Shown one piece after another: positions 14,916 to 22,890 of a DNA stretch of 39,904 bases; position 1 is the first letter of the stretch, and each line of letters starts with the position of its first letter. Source of the DNA: W1P20-047 sp051878795 (GTDB taxonomy: Bacteria; Actinomycetota; Coriobacteriia; Coriobacteriales; Eggerthellaceae); the NCBI GenBank assembly GCA_051878795.1, contig JBJEKU010000089.1, forward strand, positions 1 to 39,904, in the 5' to 3' direction. The notes beneath the pieces were generated by a model. The model had not been told where the DNA came from, did no database searches, and saw nothing but the letters and a program-made list of their open reading frames with translations. The position numbers and the translations under genes are program-made.

Positions 14916-16683
14916 TTTCGGGCGGTCCGGGGCGCAAGATGGGCGCCGCTATCTGAAAAGCCTGCATATCGACGCGTTCGGAGCGTTCCATAACCGCGAA
15001 ATCGGGCCGTTTTCCCCAGGTTTGAACGTGGTCTACGGGGCGAACGAGTCCGGCAAGACCACGATGCGCAAGTTCATCGGAGGGGTGCTGTTCGGTTGGG
15101 ATGACGCACGCGGCGAGAGGAACGCCTACCGTCCCGCTGGAGGAATGCGAAGCGGCAGCCTTTCGTTTGCCCTGGTGGAGGATGAAAGCGATATGCTCGC
15201 ATGCTCGAGGGCACGCAATGCCCAAGGGTTGCTGCCCGCAGGCTCGGAGTGCATCCTGGGCGGCGTGGATGGCGAATCCTACAATAGGGTCTTCTCCCTC
15301 GACGGGCAGTCGCTTGGGGCTGTAAGGGATGTGGACCGGATGGTCGACAGCCTGCTTACCGCGGCGTCGGGAGGAGCGCAGTCCCCCGCATCCGTCGCAT
15401 CGAGGCTCGATGCACGCCTGAAGGCCTGTTTTTCCAAGGCGGCTTCCAATCCCGATTCGATTGCCAATCTGCAGCGAGAGCTCTCCCAGGTCAAAGCGCA
15501 AAGTGCCGCCCTTTGCGAAGAAGAGCGCAACCTTCGGGCGCATGCAGCCGAGCTCGAACGGATCCGCGGATCCGTTCCCGGCCTGCGTCAGGCGATCGAA
15601 AGGTCGAACGATCGTATCAGCGAGCTTTCCAGCACCCAGCGTATCCCGTCGAAGCGGGACGACGGAACCGCCGGCGCGGGGGATGGCGCTGCGAAGGGGC
15701 CGCTGTCGGGGTGCTTGGGCGCTCTCGGGCTTCCGGCTTTCGCCGGAGCGGCATGCATCCTCGCCGTATGCGGCCTGCTCTGCGCCGTGCTTGCGGTGTC
15801 GATGTCCCGGCTGTGGCCGATGTATGCCTGCTGCGCCCTCCTGTTCGCCGCCGCGTGCTGCGGCGTCGTGTATGCAGTGGGCCGCAGGGGTTTATCGCAT
15901 GGGGCATCGCGGCATTCCGCGGGTTTCGGTGCGAAGCGCGGCAGTGGTTGCGGGGCGCGGCGGTCTGGGGTTTCTAAAGGGCCGACCGATGCCTGCGCCT
16001 CCCCTCAAGCGGGTGCGGCATGCGGGGACCTTTCGCGCGTGGATGCGCTGCTCGGGCGCGAACGCGAAACGCGCGATGCGCTCCAGGAACGCCTGATTGC
16101 CGAAAGCGAGCGTGCGGGAGAGCTGCGCCGCATCCTCGAAGAGGCCCGTTCGTCGTCTGCGATCCAGGACCTGCGGGACCGCCAGGCTGCCTTGGAGGGC
16201 CGTCTGGACCGGGCGATGCGCGAGTATGCGATGCTGCTGGTTGCAAGGCAGGCGATGAGCGACGCCATCCGCATCTGGGAAGAGCGCAGCCAGCCTGCGG
16301 TGTATCGCAGGGCGGGAGGGCTCATGTCCCTGATGAGCGCCGGCGCGTGGTGCGCGGTTGTTCCCGACGGTTCGGGCGGCGTGCTCCTTTGCGACCGCAC
16401 AGGCATGCGCCGCAAGCCGGCGGAGCTTTCCCTGGGAACCTGCCAGCAGCTCCACCTTGCCCTGCGCATCGCGCTTCTGGAGGTGTCTTCGGGGGTGGGC
16501 GAAAGCCTCCCCGTCATCGCCGACGAGGTGCTGGCGCATTTCGACGACGATCGGAGGGAGCAGGCCGCCCTTGCATTGGCGGATCTTGCACGTCATCGCC
16601 AGGTGCTGGTACTCACCTGCCATTCGGAAATCGTGGGGACTCTCCGCCGCGCTTCCCCTGATGTGAATGTAGTGCGTCTGTAA
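14908..16683 (+). CDS. Rad50/SbcC-like ATPase (YhaN type), short form
   Basis: The 591-residue ABC-type ATPase has N-terminal HIDAFGAFHNREIGPF and Walker A GANESGKTT (about residues 45-53). At the C-terminus it has the signature LSLGTCQQLHLALRIAL and Walker B LPVIADEVLAHFDDD. Coiled-coil arms are short and flank two hydrophobic segments (about residues 268-325) rather than the long Rad50 arms. YhaN proteins are commonly near 1000 residues, so this is a compact version. The ATG at 14908 lies in the end of the preceding nuclease gene (8-bp overlap). A membrane-linked Mre11/Rad50-like complex is inferred. Confidence 0.85.
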   Translation: MHDFGRSGAQDGRRYLKSLHIDAFGAFHNREIGPFSPGLNVVYGANESGKTTMRKFIGGVLFGWDDARGERNAYRPAGGMRSGSLSFALVEDESDMLACSRARNAQGLLPAGSECILGGVDGESYNRVFSLDGQSLGAVRDVDRMVDSLLTAASGGAQSPASVASRLDARLKACFSKAASNPDSIANLQRELSQVKAQSAALCEEERNLRAHAAELERIRGSVPGLRQAIERSNDRISELSSTQRIPSKRDDGTAGAGDGAAKGPLSGCLGALGLPAFAGAACILAVCGLLCAVLAVSMSRLWPMYACCALLFAAACCGVVYAVGRRGLSHGASRHSAGFGAKRGSGCGARRSGVSKGPTDACASPQAGAACGDLSRVDALLGRERETRDALQERLIAESERAGELRRILEEARSSSAIQDLRDRQAALEGRLDRAMREYAMLLVARQAMSDAIRIWEERSQPAVYRRAGGLMSLMSAGAWCAVVPDGSGGVLLCDRTGMRRKPAELSLGTCQQLHLALRIALLEVSSGVGESLPVIADEVLAHFDDDRREQAALALADLARHRQVLVLTCHSEIVGTLRRASPDVNVVRL

Positions 16684-16689
16684 TATAAT
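16684..16689 (+). promoter_or_regulatory. Candidate -10 element upstream of purA
   Basis: A consensus TATAAT begins directly after the stop of the preceding ATPase gene; no convincing -35 is seen. The leader contains a 7-bp hairpin CCGTCCG/CGGACGG (16720-16735) followed by TTT, perhaps a weak terminator or attenuating stem. Confidence 0.4.
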
Positions 16690-16791
16690 CTGATGTTGGA
16701 TTGAACCCGTGCATCCTCTCCGTCCGTTCGGACGGTTTGCCGAAGCAATAGGAATTGCAGGCGCATGCGTCTGCAAGGGAAAGGAAGAAAC

Positions 16792-18084
16792 ATGCCAAGC
16801 ACAGTGCTGGTAGGCGCCCAATGGGGTGATGAGGGAAAGGGAAAGATCACCGATCTCATCTCCAGCGACTACGATTACGTCGTCCGATACCAGGGTGGCA
16901 ACAATGCCGGCCATACCGTGATCCATGGAGGAAAGAAGCTCGCCCTCCATTTGATGCCTTCGGGAATCATGTACGAGAGCTGCATCCCCGTCATCGGCAA
17001 CGGCGTGGTTGTCGATCCCAGCGTCCTGGTGGATGAAATGGCCAAGCTGGAATCGCAGGGCTTTTCCTGCGACCGCCTGGTGATCAGCTGCGACGCCCAT
17101 GTGATCATGCCCTATCATCGCGACTTGGACGGTGCGAACGAAAAGCGCCTCGGCAGCAACAAGATCGGCACCACCAAGCGCGGCATCGGCCCTGCCTACC
17201 AGGACAAGGCAGCCCGCATCGGCATCCGCATCCAGGACCTGCTCGATGAGAAGATCTTCCGCGAGAAGCTGGAAACCGCGCTCGCCATCAAGAATCCCGA
17301 GCTCCAGTTCTACGGCCTGGAACCCTATACGGTCGAGCAGATCTGCGAAGACTACCTGGCATACGCCGATATCATCCGTCCCCATATGGCGGAAACCGCG
17401 CAGATCCTGAACCAGGCGCTGCGCGAGGGCAAGAACATCCTGTTCGAGGGCGCGCAGGCAACCCTGCTCGACATCGACCATGGCACCTATCCCTTCGTCA
17501 CCTCCTCTAGCTGCTGCGCAGGCGGCGCCTGCACCGGCACCGGCGTGGGACCGAAGGCCATCGACAAGGTCATCGGCATCAGCAAAGCCTATATCACCCG
17601 CGTGGGATCGGGCCCCTTCCCCACGGAGCTGTTCGACGAAGATGGCGAAACCCTTTCCCAAATCGGCCATGAATACGGTGTCACCACCGGCCGTAAGCGC
17701 CGTTGCGGTTGGTTCGACGCGGTTATCGCCCGCTATGCAACCGATTGCAACAGCCTGACCGACATGGCGTTGACCAAGCTGGACGTGCTTTCCGCATTCG
17801 ACACCATCAAGGTCTGCGTCGCCTATAAGGCGGACGGCAAGGAATACGACTACTTCCCCATGCAGCAGTCCGCCCTGTATCCGGGGCACGTGGAGCCCGT
17901 GTACGTCGAGCTGCCCGGCTGGAAGGGCGAAGACATCACCGGATGCCGCACCTTCGAGGAGCTGCCCGAAAACGCGCAGAAGTACGTGGAATACCTGGAG
18001 CAGATCATCGGCGTGCGCATCAGCATCATCGCCGTCGGTCCCGACCGCGATCAGACCATCTTCCGCGGCTGGTCCAGCAGGTAA
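16792..18084 (+). CDS. purA: Adenylosuccinate synthetase
   Basis: The 430-residue enzyme converts IMP, aspartate and GTP to adenylosuccinate, the first step from IMP to AMP. It has the P-loop-like VGAQWGDEGKGK, NNAGHTV, the catalytic His segment, GTTKRGIGPAY and the C-terminal GVRISIIAVGPDR. The length is normal. The ATG at 16792 is preceded by AAAGGAAG; an in-frame upstream start adds only non-conserved residues. It is followed by purD in the same direction. Confidence 0.97.
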   Translation: MPSTVLVGAQWGDEGKGKITDLISSDYDYVVRYQGGNNAGHTVIHGGKKLALHLMPSGIMYESCIPVIGNGVVVDPSVLVDEMAKLESQGFSCDRLVISCDAHVIMPYHRDLDGANEKRLGSNKIGTTKRGIGPAYQDKAARIGIRIQDLLDEKIFREKLETALAIKNPELQFYGLEPYTVEQICEDYLAYADIIRPHMAETAQILNQALREGKNILFEGAQATLLDIDHGTYPFVTSSSCCAGGACTGTGVGPKAIDKVIGISKAYITRVGSGPFPTELFDEDGETLSQIGHEYGVTTGRKRRCGWFDAVIARYATDCNSLTDMALTKLDVLSAFDTIKVCVAYKADGKEYDYFPMQQSALYPGHVEPVYVELPGWKGEDITGCRTFEELPENAQKYVEYLEQIIGVRISIIAVGPDRDQTIFRGWSSR

Positions 18085-18127
18085 GCGGTAATCCAGAATT
18101 GCAATCATCCGGTTTAAGGAGAAACGA

Positions 18128-19420
18128 ATGAATATCCTGGTCCTTGGCAGCGGCGGTAGGGAACACGCTATCACCTGGTCACTCGCCAAGTCCCCCAAGT
18201 GCGAGAAGCTCTTCGTCGCCCCCGGCAATGGCGGAACCGCGGCGATCGCCACCAACGTATCCGGCTTCGACATCAACGACGGCGCCGCAGTCCTGGGCTT
18301 CGTGCGTGAAAACGACATCGAACTGGTCGTGATCGGCCCCGAGGCACCCCTGGTCGCAGGCGTTGCCGATGTCCTGCGCGAAGCGGGCGTGCTGGTGTTC
18401 GGCCCCGATGCCCAGGGCGCCCAGCTGGAGGGTTCCAAGACCTATAGCAAGCAGTTCATGGTCGACAACGATATCCCCACCGCTGCATACGGAAGCTTCG
18501 ACAACAAGGAAGACGCGCTGGCGTATGTGAACCAGATCGGTGCGCCCCTGGTCGTCAAGGCCGACGGCCTGGCTGCGGGCAAGGGCGTCATCGTCGCCGA
18601 CACCCTGGAGGTTGCGATCGATGCGGTGGAAAGCTGCTTCGACGGCGCTTTCGGCGATGCCGGCAACTGCGTGGTCGTCGAAGAATGCCTGACCGGCCCC
18701 GAATGCTCCCTTCTGGCCTTCGTGACCGGGGGAAAGGCCTTCTGCATGGCGACTGCCCAGGACCACAAGCGCGCCTACGACGGCGACTTAGGTCCCAACA
18801 CCGGCGGCATGGGCGTGTATTCCCCGGTGCCTATCGTCACCGACGAGGAGTACGCCACCATGGTGCAGATCATGGAGCGTGCAGCGGCGGCAACCGCCAA
18901 GGCGCCCTTCGAGCATGACTATCGCGGCGTGCTCTACGGCGGCTTCATGCTGACCCCCGAAGGCCCGAAGGTCCTGGAGTTCAACGCCCGCTTCGGCGAT
19001 CCCGAAACCCAGGTCATCCTGCCCCGTTTGAATGCCGACCTGGTCGACATCATGGTTGCGGTGGCTGCGGGCAAGCCCGAGGACATCCAGCTGGATTGGC
19101 ACGATTCCTGGGCGGTATGCGTGGTGCTTGCAAGCGAGGGCTATCCCGGAAGCTATGAGAAGGGCAAGGTCATCCTGGGCGTCGACGAAGCGAATGCCAT
19201 GCAGGACGTGACCGTCTTCCATGCGGGTACTGCGTTCAACCTGGATGATGAGATCGTCACCGCGGGCGGCCGTGTACTGAACGTGGTTGCCCTGGGCGAC
19301 AGCTTCGAGAAAGCCCGCGACCGTGCCTACGAGGCGGTGGACGCAATCAACTTCGAAGGCAAGCAGTTCCGCACCGATATCGGCAAGAGGGCATCCATCG
19401 GCCGCTCCGCATGGGAGTAG
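18128..19420 (+). CDS. purD: Phosphoribosylamine-glycine ligase
   Basis: The 430-residue ATP-grasp enzyme joins phosphoribosylamine and glycine to form GAR, step two of purine synthesis. Motifs: MNILVLGSGGREHAI, VVIGPEAPLVAG, VVKADGLAAGKGVIV, LGPNTGGMGVYSP and LEFNARFGDPETQ. RBS AAGGAG lies 7 bp before the ATG. It is 43 bp after purA and probably shares its transcript. Confidence 0.97.
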   Translation: MNILVLGSGGREHAITWSLAKSPKCEKLFVAPGNGGTAAIATNVSGFDINDGAAVLGFVRENDIELVVIGPEAPLVAGVADVLREAGVLVFGPDAQGAQLEGSKTYSKQFMVDNDIPTAAYGSFDNKEDALAYVNQIGAPLVVKADGLAAGKGVIVADTLEVAIDAVESCFDGAFGDAGNCVVVEECLTGPECSLLAFVTGGKAFCMATAQDHKRAYDGDLGPNTGGMGVYSPVPIVTDEEYATMVQIMERAAAATAKAPFEHDYRGVLYGGFMLTPEGPKVLEFNARFGDPETQVILPRLNADLVDIMVAVAAGKPEDIQLDWHDSWAVCVVLASEGYPGSYEKGKVILGVDEANAMQDVTVFHAGTAFNLDDEIVTAGGRVLNVVALGDSFEKARDRAYEAVDAINFEGKQFRTDIGKRASIGRSAWE

Positions 19421-19444
19421 TTTCGGTTTATCCTCCAGAACCTG

Positions 19445-19450
19445 TATAAT
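19445..19450 (+). promoter_or_regulatory. Candidate -10 element upstream of the SixA-CHAD gene
   Basis: TATAAT (preceded by CTG) lies just after purD. No good -35 is visible 17 bp upstream. A transcript starting about 7 bp downstream would begin next to the strong hairpin at 19470-19501. Confidence 0.35.
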
Positions 19451-19469
19451 CGAAGGTAGCTAATCGATT

Positions 19470-19501
19470 GAGCGTCGCCCCGGATCGTCGGGGTGGCGCT
19501 C
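19470..19501 (+). terminator. Strong hairpin between purD and the SixA-CHAD gene
   Basis: A 13-bp stem (two G-U pairs) with a 6-nt loop runs GAGCGTCGCCCCG to CGGGGTGGCGCTC. Only TT follows, so it could end purD transcripts or act as a leader structure. Confidence 0.4.
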
Positions 19502-19626
19502 TTCGTATAACATCCCGCAATCGCCTTGCGCCGGGTGTTCGCGGGGCGCGGATGTTGGGAATCGAATGGGACTGCGGCATGCAGTGCCCGGCAGTGCTCG
19601 CGAAAGCGAAGGATAAGGAGAAGGCA

Positions 19627-21156
19627 ATGGCTCAGATTCTCGTTCTCATCAGGCACGGAAAGGCCCAGCCTTTCAAATCGGAAGAAGAAGATGCGGCCCG
19701 TGTGCTCACACCTGCGGGAAAGCGCGCCCTCAGGGCGAGCCTGCCCGAGGCCTTGATGCCTTTGGCCCTCATGCCCGAATTCGTGATGGGCGAAGTGGAA
19801 GTGTGGTCCAGCTCCGCCGTGCGCGCCATGGAAACCGCCGAAGCGGTCGCGGCTATGCTGGATGTGCCGGAAATCACGGCCCATCAGTGCCTGTTCGCAC
19901 AGGACCCCGACACCTTCCTGCAGGAGCTTTCCGAAAGCCCCGCGGATGTGGTGATCGCGGTGGGCCACGAGCCGTTCACCGGGGTGGTTTCCGAGCGCCT
20001 GTGCGGTGTCGCCCTGCCGTTCAAGACCGCTTCTGCGGCAATCTTCGATCTGGGCTCCTATGAAGGTGCCCCCAAGGATGCGGTGCTGCGCCACTTCGCG
20101 CAGGGTCCCCGCACCGAGAACTGGAAGACGCTCACCAGGTTGGAGGATGTGCTCTGCCAGGGTGCCGCGAAGGTCGAGCAGAACATGGCCCTGTTCCTGG
20201 AAAACCCCCAGGATATCGAGGCGCTCCACGACTTCAGGGTATCCATCCGCACTTTGCGTTCTGAATTGGGCTTCCTGAAGCCCTACATCAACCCCGTCCA
20301 GGCAAAATCCCTGCAGGCGAAGCTCCGCAACCTGGTGGTGAAGACCTCCCGCCTGCGCGAGCTCGATGTGCTCTGGGAAGCGGCGTCTGCCCAAGACCAG
20401 CCCAACGACGAGCTGCTTGCCGCTATCGGCAAGATGCGCGGTAAGGAATGCGATGCCCTTATCGCCGACATCGGCAGGAAGAAGGCGGTCAAGCGCGCTT
20501 GCAAGCTGCTCGATCAGGTGGAGCATATCGAATGGAAGCGCCATGTCGAGGAAATGGGCCTGACTGCCGAAGATATCGCCGACCGCTTCTATTTCATCCA
20601 GACGAAGTTCGAGGCGGCGTATCTGAAGGCGGATTACGCTCAGGTCGAACAGACCCACGACTTGCGCAAGGCGGCGAAGCGCGTGCGCTATGCGGCGCGC
20701 GAGTTCGGCGAGATCCTGGGCGAGGTCGCCGAAGGGGTTCCCGAGGCGATGCGCGACATCCAGGACGAGCTGGGTGCCCTGTGCGATGCGCGTGTGAACT
20801 GCCAGATCATCGACGACATGCCCCGAAAGAAGCTTTCCAAGCAGGCGCGAGCCGCCCTTGCCGCGATCAGGCAGGCCCAGGTGGATGCGATTGAGGAAAT
20901 CCTGCAGGCGGATCGCGCGGAGGACCCTGTATCCGACGACCAGGATCTGCTGCCCCGTTCCGCCCAGCTGGCAATCGAGGCGGACGGTATGGCGGAGCTT
21001 GCCGAAGAGGCTGCGGAGGCAGTCGAGGAATTGGAATGGGAGCTCGAAGCCGTTTCTGCCGCCGAAGAGATGACGGAGCTTTTCGACGAGGTCGATGAAG
21101 TAGCCGGGTCGGCGGAGGATGAAGGCGAGTTCGGGGAAGACCCCGAAAATAAGTAA
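19627..21156 (+). CDS. SixA-like histidine phosphatase fused to a CHAD domain
   Basis: The 509-residue protein has two parts. Residues 1-about 160 are a SixA-type phosphohistidine phosphatase: the catalytic LIRHGKA (R9-H10-G11), SSAVRAMETAE and the second His in VIAVGHEP. Residues about 185-415 are a CHAD domain, with both basic helices present: HDFRVSIRTLRSELGF and HDLRKAAKRVRYAAREFGE. CHAD domains bind polyphosphate. An acidic tail closes the protein. The ATG at 19627 follows AAGGAGAAGG; a longer in-frame start (TTG 19468) is poorly supported. A role in polyphosphate or phosphate signalling is inferred; the substrate is unknown. Confidence 0.85.
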   Translation: MAQILVLIRHGKAQPFKSEEEDAARVLTPAGKRALRASLPEALMPLALMPEFVMGEVEVWSSSAVRAMETAEAVAAMLDVPEITAHQCLFAQDPDTFLQELSESPADVVIAVGHEPFTGVVSERLCGVALPFKTASAAIFDLGSYEGAPKDAVLRHFAQGPRTENWKTLTRLEDVLCQGAAKVEQNMALFLENPQDIEALHDFRVSIRTLRSELGFLKPYINPVQAKSLQAKLRNLVVKTSRLRELDVLWEAASAQDQPNDELLAAIGKMRGKECDALIADIGRKKAVKRACKLLDQVEHIEWKRHVEEMGLTAEDIADRFYFIQTKFEAAYLKADYAQVEQTHDLRKAAKRVRYAAREFGEILGEVAEGVPEAMRDIQDELGALCDARVNCQIIDDMPRKKLSKQARAALAAIRQAQVDAIEEILQADRAEDPVSDDQDLLPRSAQLAIEADGMAELAEEAAEAVEELEWELEAVSAAEEMTELFDEVDEVAGSAEDEGEFGEDPENK

Positions 21157-21174
21157 AAAACTTCCCTGTATTCC

Positions 21175-21203
21175 TTGACGGATTGCCAATGCATCGGTAA
21201 TAT
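21175..21203 (+). promoter_or_regulatory. Promoter of tRNA-Phe
   Basis: TTGACG, a 17-bp spacer and TAATAT form a near-consensus housekeeping promoter, 32 bp before the tRNA. Confidence 0.75.
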
Positions 21204-21235
21204 ACCGTCTTGCGTTTCGGGAAATCGAAACATCC

Positions 21236-21311
21236 GGTCGGGTAGCTCAGTTGGTAGAGCAGCGGATTGAAAATCCGCGTGCCGAGGGTTCAAGTCCCCC
21301 TCCGACCACCA
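21236..21311 (+). tRNA. tRNA-Phe (GAA)
   Basis: The cloverleaf is complete: acceptor GGTCGGG/TCCGACC, D arm GCTC/GAGC, anticodon stem GCGGA/TCCGC with loop TTGAAAA (anticodon GAA), and T loop TTCAAGT. CCA is encoded. The T stem (GAGGG/CCCCC) contains one A-C mismatch and the acceptor ends in a G-U pair. Confidence 0.95.
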
Positions 21312-21318
21312 GACATGC

Positions 21319-21349
21319 CAGGGAGCCGCAAGGCTCCCTGTTTTGTTTT
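21319..21349 (+). terminator. Intrinsic terminator of tRNA-Phe
   Basis: A 9-bp perfect stem CAGGGAGCC/GGCTCCCTG with a GCAA loop is followed by TTTTGTTTT. Confidence 0.92.
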
Positions 21350-21504
21350 CCGGCTATTTCGATGCGCATGGATTTGGTGACCAATCGTTTCCCGAATAGC
21401 AGCTTCGTAACGCAAAGCCTCCTTCGGTGCATATGGCCTGTTCCTGGGGTATCTTGTATCCAGTATTCTTTAGAAGACAGTCAATCAAGATGAAAGGGGT
21501 AGCC

Positions 21505-22617
21505 ATGCAGCAAGGGTATTATTCGACCGCGTGGTCCGACATCAAGAATTCCCCCGGCTGGTTTGCGAAGGTCTGCCTATTGGGCTTGATCAACTTCATT
21601 CCCGTATTCGGCTCCATGGTTTGCTATGGCTATTCGTATGGATGGGCGCGCGATATCGCATGGAACGTCCACCAGCCCATGCCCGCCCGCCTTCTGGGCA
21701 ATGAGGATGGCAAGCTGTACTCGCGCGGCTTCTTCACCCTGGTCATCTTCTTGGTGGCAAGCCTCGTTTCCGTCATTCCCGGAATAATCATCGGCGATTC
21801 CGGCTTCTCGAGCCTGGTAGTATCGCTTCTCTCCCTCTTCCTGTGCATGTTCGCTGCAATCGGCGTGATGCGCATGGCTATTTACGGACGCATTTCCGCG
21901 GGCTTCCAGGTGAAGAAGATGTGGGCCATGATGACCCACGATTTCAACGGCCTGCTGCGCATCCTGGGTATGGTCATCCTGGCGAGCTTGGTCATCGGTT
22001 TCGCGTTCGGCATCGGCTTCGCGTTGCTGGCGGTCCTGTTCGTCGTGTTCTGCATGCTGGCCGTAGGTGGCGATATCAGCATGTACCTGTTCTACGATTC
22101 CGCGAGCATCGACCCGAGTGCCATCGGAGCCTTTGCCCCCGCGGCGATCGTCTGCCTGATCCTGGTTCTGGGCCTGCTCTACATCACCTCCTGCGCAAGC
22201 TGCTGGCTCACCCTGCTCCAGGCCCGTGCAATGGGTTATTGGACCCGCCAGTTCGACGTGGCATCCTGGCGCGGCCAGAACGACCCTATGCCCTTCGAAG
22301 CCGAAGACGCCGCGGCAACCGCCGCAGCGGCAGCGGCTAATGCGGCGGCCATCGCGGCAGCGGGTGCGGCTGCTGAAAAACAGCCTCCCAGCGAAGAAGA
22401 TCCCATCAGGCCTGTTCCCGCAACGACTGCGGCACCTGTTGCGGATTCCATTGCCCAGCCGGCTGCGGACGAGCTTTCCGGAGTACCTGCTTCCGGCGAG
22501 GTCTCGGCAGCTGAACCCATCCAGCCTGCGGAAGCGCCCATCTGCCCCAAATGCGGTCAGCTGAACAATCCCGGTTCCAAGTTCTGCGTCGCGTGCGGTA
22601 GCAAGCTTTCGGAATAA
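21505..22617 (+). CDS. DUF4013 membrane protein with C-terminal zinc ribbon
   Basis: The 370-residue protein carries several membrane helices in a DUF4013-like arrangement (AWSDIKNSPGWFAKVCLLGL, a Gly-rich FGSMVCYGYSYGWARDIAW, and later helices to about residue 250). An Ala/Pro-rich cytoplasmic linker of about 80 residues leads to a zinc ribbon, CPKCGQLNNPGSKFCVACGSKL. The zinc-ribbon plus membrane design is common in Gram-positive envelope proteins of unknown role. I chose the ATG at 21505, preceded by AAGGGG; an ATG at 21490 is also in frame. No specific function is claimed. Confidence 0.8.
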   Translation: MQQGYYSTAWSDIKNSPGWFAKVCLLGLINFIPVFGSMVCYGYSYGWARDIAWNVHQPMPARLLGNEDGKLYSRGFFTLVIFLVASLVSVIPGIIIGDSGFSSLVVSLLSLFLCMFAAIGVMRMAIYGRISAGFQVKKMWAMMTHDFNGLLRILGMVILASLVIGFAFGIGFALLAVLFVVFCMLAVGGDISMYLFYDSASIDPSAIGAFAPAAIVCLILVLGLLYITSCASCWLTLLQARAMGYWTRQFDVASWRGQNDPMPFEAEDAAATAAAAAANAAAIAAAGAAAEKQPPSEEDPIRPVPATTAAPVADSIAQPAADELSGVPASGEVSAAEPIQPAEAPICPKCGQLNNPGSKFCVACGSKLSE

Positions 22618-22655
22618 AGGTCGAAATCAAGCGCTGCTTCAATGACAGCCTGGAA

Positions 22656-22696
22656 GAACAGCGAACCCCCGAGACTCTCTCGGGGGTTCGCTGTTC
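22656..22696. terminator. 19-bp perfect hairpin after the DUF4013 gene
   Basis: GAACAGCGAACCCCCGAGA pairs perfectly with its complement across a CTC loop. There is no T run on either side. It most likely ends plus-strand transcripts or insulates the convergent genes. Confidence 0.55.
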
Positions 22697-22776
22697 CGGG
22701 ATGATTCAGAGCTTTCCGCTTGGGTATCCTTAACGGGTGGAGCCGTTATTCGATCGATTTGTTTACGTGCCGATCG

Positions 22777-22824
22777 GAGCAGGGGAGGTTCCCGATGCCG
22801 TATGGTTGGGAACCTCCCCTGCTC
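22777..22824. terminator. 17-bp perfect hairpin after the UroD-family gene
   Basis: GAGCAGGGGAGGTTCCC and its exact complement are separated by 14 nt. It lies downstream of the minus-strand gene ending at 22891, with no T run. Probably a terminator or stability hairpin. Confidence 0.5.
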
Positions 22825-22890
22825 GTGCGGTGCCGTTTCGTGAAACCGGTGCTTTCGCTTTGCGTGCCGGGGTATCTGCTCGGCCTTGCG

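Noticed and set aside
15892..18438. An 848-codon minus-strand open frame across purA
   Set aside because: Antisense to purA and flanking genes, with no recognisable motif or ribosome site.
22835..22846. parS-like GTTTCGTGAAAC
   Set aside because: It lacks the central AC of parS, so the dyad spacing is wrong for ParB.
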